The translations under genes were made by a program, and so were the position numbers. A stretch of 9,065 bases of DNA from Desulfuromonas sp. (GTDB lineage Bacteria; Desulfobacterota; Desulfuromonadia; Desulfuromonadales; Trichloromonadaceae): the NCBI GenBank assembly GCA_030145265.1, contig JAQYWA010000068.1, forward strand, positions 1 through 9,065, read 5' to 3'. Under the pieces are notes generated by a model. It had not been told where the DNA came from. It ran no database searches and saw only the letters and a program-made list of their open reading frames with translations. Below, in pieces: positions 5,935-9,065 of this stretch (positions are counted from its first letter, which is position 1; each line of letters starts with the position of its first letter).

Positions 5935-7686
5935 ATGGGCCGTCTTGAGAAATTACTATTATTCGCCGCACTCTTTCTGATCTTCAGTATTGCAACTGCC
6001 GAAATACATTCTTTCGATGTCTTCTGGCAGTTGCAATCCGGGCGTTATATTGTCCAGACCAAAAGTTTTATCTATCAGGATATTTTCACTCTGGCGGCGG
6101 AAGCGCCTCGATTTGAACACTGCTGGTTGCATGACGTTATCCTTTATCTGGCGTATCTCATCGGCGGGTACACTAGTTTGAGTGTGCTCAAGGGGCTTGT
6201 CTTGGGAGGGACGGCTCTGGTGCTGGTCGCCGCAGCCTGGGTCCGGGGCGCCGCCTGGCCGTCCATCTTGCTGCTGCTGACCCCCTTCCTGCTTAGCCGC
6301 GGCGGCTGGCTGGCGCGGCCGCAGATCTGGACCTTTCTGCTCTTTGCGGTGTTTGTGCTGATTCTAGAGCGGCACCGCAAATCCGGCGGGCGGGAGATTT
6401 TTTTGCTGTTTCCCTTGATGATCTTATGGGTCAACCTGCACGCCGGAGCGATTCTGGCAGTTCCGATCCTGGTGGCGTATTTGGTCGGGGAGGGGGGCTC
6501 GCTGGCTATCAAGTGGTCAACGCTGCCGGCCGGTGCCTACAAAAAAATCTGGATCGCAGGCGGACTGGTTCTGCTGGCTTTTTTGTTTACCCCGTACACC
6601 GGCGAGTTCTTCGATACGCTATTTTCGGCGCACAAGCTCGGTGCCGGCGGCGTTGATGCCGCTGGGCGTTCGCTGACGCCGATTACTCAGATGTTCAACA
6701 TGGACTGGCGGCCCACCACCTTTGCCAATGATCCCTATTTCTATTACGCCATGGCAGTGGCAGGAGTGCTGATGTTGCTGGGCTGGCGGCGGCTTTCTCT
6801 GACCGATCTCTGCCTGATGGGCGGATTGGCGCTGATGGGATTGAAGCTGAGTCGTCATACCTCGTTCTTCTTTCTCGGAATGGTGGCGATTCTACCCATT
6901 TATGCCGATGCGGTAGCAGAGGGCCTGACCGCCCGTTTCCAAAACAGGTTCAGGCAAATTCTGCGGGGCATTGCAACCATTGGTGCTGCCGCCATTTTTG
7001 TGTATTTCGCGCTGCCTGCTTATGAAACCTATGGTCTGTTTCGCACCGGCCTTCGCTCGTGGCATTATCCGATGGAGGCAGCAGAGTTCGTCCGTGAACA
7101 TCAGCTTCCGCCCAACATGTACAACACCTACGACTGGGGCGGGTATCTGGCCTGGATTTTGTACCCCGAATACCAGGTTTTCTGGGACGGGCGGCAGGAT
7201 TCACCGGAGATGTTCAACTACGGATGGCGAATCATGTCCGGACACCCGGGTTGGGAGGGTGTGCTCGATAAATTCGGTGTAAAAACCATCGTCAGCAAGG
7301 CCTGCACCGTGGATAGCGGTCAGCACTATCCCTTGCTTGACCAACTGCGAGAAAGTTCTCAGTGGGCGCTGGTGTTCGCTGATGAATCGTCTCTGGTTTT
7401 CGTCCGGCGCGATGCCGTTGAGGAAAATTGGCTCGTCCAAAACCGGCTTCCTGATGAACGTATTGACGACACCATTCTTTCAGAGGCTCGTCTGCTGGTA
7501 CAGACCGAGCCACAGCGTTACAAGGGGTGGTGGGAAATCGCCCGGATCCAGATGGCGCGCCGGCAGTATCCTGAGGCGCTTTTCGCCTTGGAGAATTATC
7601 TGGTGCGGACTCCAACCCGGGACCCGCTGGCGGAAAACTATTATCGGACAATCTACCCGATGGTCAAGGGGGGGCGTCTGCCGTAA
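5935..7686 (+). CDS. GT-C-like polytopic membrane protein with periplasmic and TPR-like C-terminal part
   Basis: A 583-residue protein. ATG 5935 is preferred over an upstream in-frame TTG at 5899 because GAGG (5923-5926) lies 8 nt before it and the first membrane helix follows directly. About nine to eleven hydrophobic helices span residues 6-360. The first extracytoplasmic loop holds HSFDVFWQLQSGRYIV (25-40) and HCWLHDV (62-68), matching the acidic first-loop pattern of GT-C enzymes, with Asp28 a candidate catalytic residue. After the last helix (near 347-363) comes a soluble part with NTYDWGGYLAW (397-407) and VFWDGRQD (415-422), often seen in bacterial GT-C-like proteins. The end (about 526-560) resembles one or two TPR helices. 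Likely role: transfer of a lipid-linked sugar on the periplasmic side. Acceptor and sugar are unknown, and a non-enzymatic role is possible. Confidence 0.78.
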   Translation: MGRLEKLLLFAALFLIFSIATAEIHSFDVFWQLQSGRYIVQTKSFIYQDIFTLAAEAPRFEHCWLHDVILYLAYLIGGYTSLSVLKGLVLGGTALVLVAAAWVRGAAWPSILLLLTPFLLSRGGWLARPQIWTFLLFAVFVLILERHRKSGGREIFLLFPLMILWVNLHAGAILAVPILVAYLVGEGGSLAIKWSTLPAGAYKKIWIAGGLVLLAFLFTPYTGEFFDTLFSAHKLGAGGVDAAGRSLTPITQMFNMDWRPTTFANDPYFYYAMAVAGVLMLLGWRRLSLTDLCLMGGLALMGLKLSRHTSFFFLGMVAILPIYADAVAEGLTARFQNRFRQILRGIATIGAAAIFVYFALPAYETYGLFRTGLRSWHYPMEAAEFVREHQLPPNMYNTYDWGGYLAWILYPEYQVFWDGRQDSPEMFNYGWRIMSGHPGWEGVLDKFGVKTIVSKACTVDSGQHYPLLDQLRESSQWALVFADESSLVFVRRDAVEENWLVQNRLPDERIDDTILSEARLLVQTEPQRYKGWWEIARIQMARRQYPEALFALENYLVRTPTRDPLAENYYRTIYPMVKGGRLP

Positions 7687-7725
7687 TTTTTCGGGATTAT
7701 TTCTTGTTTTGATTGTGAATAATTT

Positions 7726-8922
7726 ATGTCGCGGCAGATGGCCATTGACGAAAAGAAAATAAAAATTCTAATGATTGCTCCGACGCCCTATTTTTCCGAT
7801 CGGGGGTGTCATGTGCGGATCTTCGAAGAAGCGAGGGCCCTTACGACGCGAGGCCATGAGGTGTGTATCTGCACCTATCATCTTGGGCGCGACATCGGTG
7901 GTATCTCGACATGTCGAATTCAGCAAATTCCTTGGTATAAAAAACGTTCAGCGGGTCCATCCTGGCATAAGTTGTATTTGGATCTTATGCTGTTTTTAAA
8001 ATCACGATCAGTTGCCAAGCGTTTTGCTCCCGATATCATCCATGCACATCTACACGAGGGCGCTTTTCTCGGTTATTTTTTGAAAAAATACCTGGGTGTC
8101 CCCATGGTTTTTGATTGTCAGGGGAGCCTCACCGGGGAACTCGTGGACCATGCATTTATCCGGAAGGATACTTGGCTGTATCGTCTATTCCGATCTGTTG
8201 AACAGCTTATTGACCGTGGCGCGGATCATATTGTCACCAGTTCCACTCCTGCAGCAGACATGCTTCTCGCCGAGTTCAACATGCCGACTCTTCGAGTGAC
8301 AACCGTTTGTGACGGCGTGGATGTGGATGCATTTGCTCCTGCCCCTCCTTCCGTTTTGCTGAGGCAGCAGCTTGCCTTACCCGCTGATGTCCCGATCATT
8401 GTGTATCTTGGTGCCATGACCGAATACCAGGGATTGGACCTGCTACTGGAAGCTATTAAAATATTGAAAAGCCAAGGAACGAGGCTCCATTTTTTATTGA
8501 TGGGATATCCTGAAGAACGATATCGAAGCCGTGCGGTAGATATGGGGATTTCTTCTATGGTTACCTTTACCGGAAAAATCGAGTACTCAAGGGCGGCGGA
8601 GTATCTGTGCCTCGGAACCTTGGCTGTTTCTCCCAAACTTTCAAAAACGGAAGCCAATGGAAAGCTTTATAATTATATCGCTTGTGGGCTTCCTTCGGTA
8701 GTGTTCGATACGCCGGTAAATCGGGAAATTCTGGGAGGTTTGGGTGTCTATGCAAACTTTGGCGACGCTGAAGACCTTGCCCAGAAGATTGCTACATTGG
8801 CAAACGATAAGAAGTGTTTGGCCGATCTGGCCAACAAGGTGAGACAAAAAGCCATTTGTGACTATTCATGGCATGAGGTCAGCATCAAGATTGAATCTGT
8901 CTATCGGAACATACTCCAATGA
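7726..8922 (+). CDS. Family-4 (GT-B fold) glycosyltransferase
   Basis: A 398-residue protein, full length for GT4. Seen: the N-terminal Rossmann start IKILMIAPTPYFSDRGCHVR (12-31), IIHAHLHEG (104-112), SSTPAADML (172-180), the interdomain DGVDVDAF (196-203), and the C-terminal donor domain YLGAMTEYQGLDLLLEA (227-243), FTGKIEY (281-287) and NGKLYNYIACGLPSVVFDTP (311-330). Glu309 may correspond to the first Glu of the EX7E motif; the usual second Glu before the A-x-G-x-P segment appears as Asn316. The start is uncertain: no good Shine-Dalgarno precedes ATG 7726, and ATG 7738 is possible. It is 39 nt after the GT-C-like gene with no terminator, so probably co-transcribed. It looks more AT-rich than its neighbour (23 of 60 G+C in 8461-8520 against 39 of 60 in 6781-6840, hand-counted samples). 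Donor and acceptor sugars cannot be assigned. Confidence 0.88.
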   Translation: MSRQMAIDEKKIKILMIAPTPYFSDRGCHVRIFEEARALTTRGHEVCICTYHLGRDIGGISTCRIQQIPWYKKRSAGPSWHKLYLDLMLFLKSRSVAKRFAPDIIHAHLHEGAFLGYFLKKYLGVPMVFDCQGSLTGELVDHAFIRKDTWLYRLFRSVEQLIDRGADHIVTSSTPAADMLLAEFNMPTLRVTTVCDGVDVDAFAPAPPSVLLRQQLALPADVPIIVYLGAMTEYQGLDLLLEAIKILKSQGTRLHFLLMGYPEERYRSRAVDMGISSMVTFTGKIEYSRAAEYLCLGTLAVSPKLSKTEANGKLYNYIACGLPSVVFDTPVNREILGGLGVYANFGDAEDLAQKIATLANDKKCLADLANKVRQKAICDYSWHEVSIKIESVYRNILQ

Positions 8923-8942
8923 TGAAGTGGTTACACTATCCC

Positions 8943-8987
8943 GGACACACAAATTGAGGCATTATGGCCAACAATGGAGGTGTGTCC
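8943..8987 (+). promoter_or_regulatory. Inverted repeat overlapping the transposase ribosome-binding site
   Basis: GGACACAC (8943-8950) is perfectly complementary to GTGTGTCC (8980-8987), 29 nt apart. The right arm takes the last G of the GGAGG Shine-Dalgarno sequence (8976-8980) and fills the spacer up to one base before the ATG at 8989. In a transcript reading in from the host side the stem could form and block translation, a known way for insertion sequences to limit transposase made from outside promoters. Confidence 0.55.
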
Positions 8988-8988
8988 A

Positions 8989-9065
8989 ATGAGTTCAAGT
9001 TACTCGTCCGAGTTTAAACAAGATGCTGTCAAGTTGGCGGTTGAATCCGATCAGTCAGTTGCCCA
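8989..9065 (+). CDS. IS3-family transposase OrfA, N-terminal fragment
   Basis: ATG 8989 follows GGAGG (8976-8980) at 8 nt. The 25 complete codons visible give MSSSYSSEFKQDAVKLAVES followed by DQSVA. The YSSEFKQDAVKLAVES-xx-SVA pattern is the start of the helix-turn-helix of IS3/IS911-type OrfA (Transposase_8 family), which binds the IS ends; OrfB with the DDE catalytic domain is normally made by -1 frameshifting downstream. The gene runs off the window, so it is not known whether the element is complete. Confidence 0.85.
   Translation, partial: MSSSYSSEFKQDAVKLAVESDQSVA

Larger units (their letters stand above)
8923..9065 (+). mobile_element. IS3-like insertion sequence, left end (truncated by window edge)
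   Basis: The stretch directly after the glycosyltransferase stop codon leads into an IS3-type transposase OrfA. IS3 family ends begin with TG; candidate tips are TGA at 8920, TGAAG at 8923 and TGG at 8928. The segment TATCCCGGACACAC (8937-8950) resembles IS3 terminal repeats in character, but the right end is outside the window, so the boundary and the target duplication cannot be fixed. Confidence 0.7.

Overview
The window reads as a chromosomal stretch of an anaerobic, cytochrome-rich Gram-negative bacterium, most likely of the Desulfuromonadales/Geobacterales type. This is inferred from gene content: doubled-CXXCH multihaem c-type cytochromes, an NHL-propeller lipoprotein, a large outer-membrane beta-barrel and a sigma-54 type promoter together. 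No taxonomic marker gene is present, so the assignment is a judgement. All supported genes lie on the + strand.

Region 1 (1-1435) holds the 3' end of a multihaem cytochrome c, then an outer-membrane-type lipoprotein with about six NHL repeats, closed by a strong intrinsic terminator (10-bp stem, 3-nt loop, T5). Region 2 (about 1440-4786) begins with a non-coding stretch carrying a sigma-54 promoter with exact GG-N10-GC spacing. It drives a secreted tetrahaem cytochrome, followed after a hairpin-rich 193-nt gap by a 744-residue outer-membrane beta-barrel of unknown function. Together these genes look like an extracytoplasmic electron-transfer locus: periplasmic or extracellular haem proteins, an outer-membrane barrel, and a propeller lipoprotein as scaffold or assembly factor. 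The pairing of a small tetrahaem cytochrome with a barrel and an NHL protein makes a conduit or a polymerising (nanowire-type) cytochrome a reasonable hypothesis, but the sequence does not prove it.

Region 3 (4872-8922) is a three-gene glycan module. It contains a GtrB/DPM1-like family-2 glycosyltransferase with two C-terminal membrane helices (likely makes a polyprenyl-phosphate sugar), a GT-C-like polytopic membrane protein with a periplasmic C-terminal part and a TPR-like tail (may use such a donor), and a family-4 GT-B glycosyltransferase. They could build a surface polysaccharide or decorate secreted proteins; their position beside the cytochrome/barrel genes makes glycosylation of that system a testable idea.

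Region 4 (about 8923-9065) is the left end of an IS3-like insertion sequence abutting the stop codon of the last glycosyltransferase. The first 25 codons of its transposase OrfA are visible, with an inverted repeat that could hide the transposase ribosome-binding site. No rRNA, tRNA or CRISPR array was seen.
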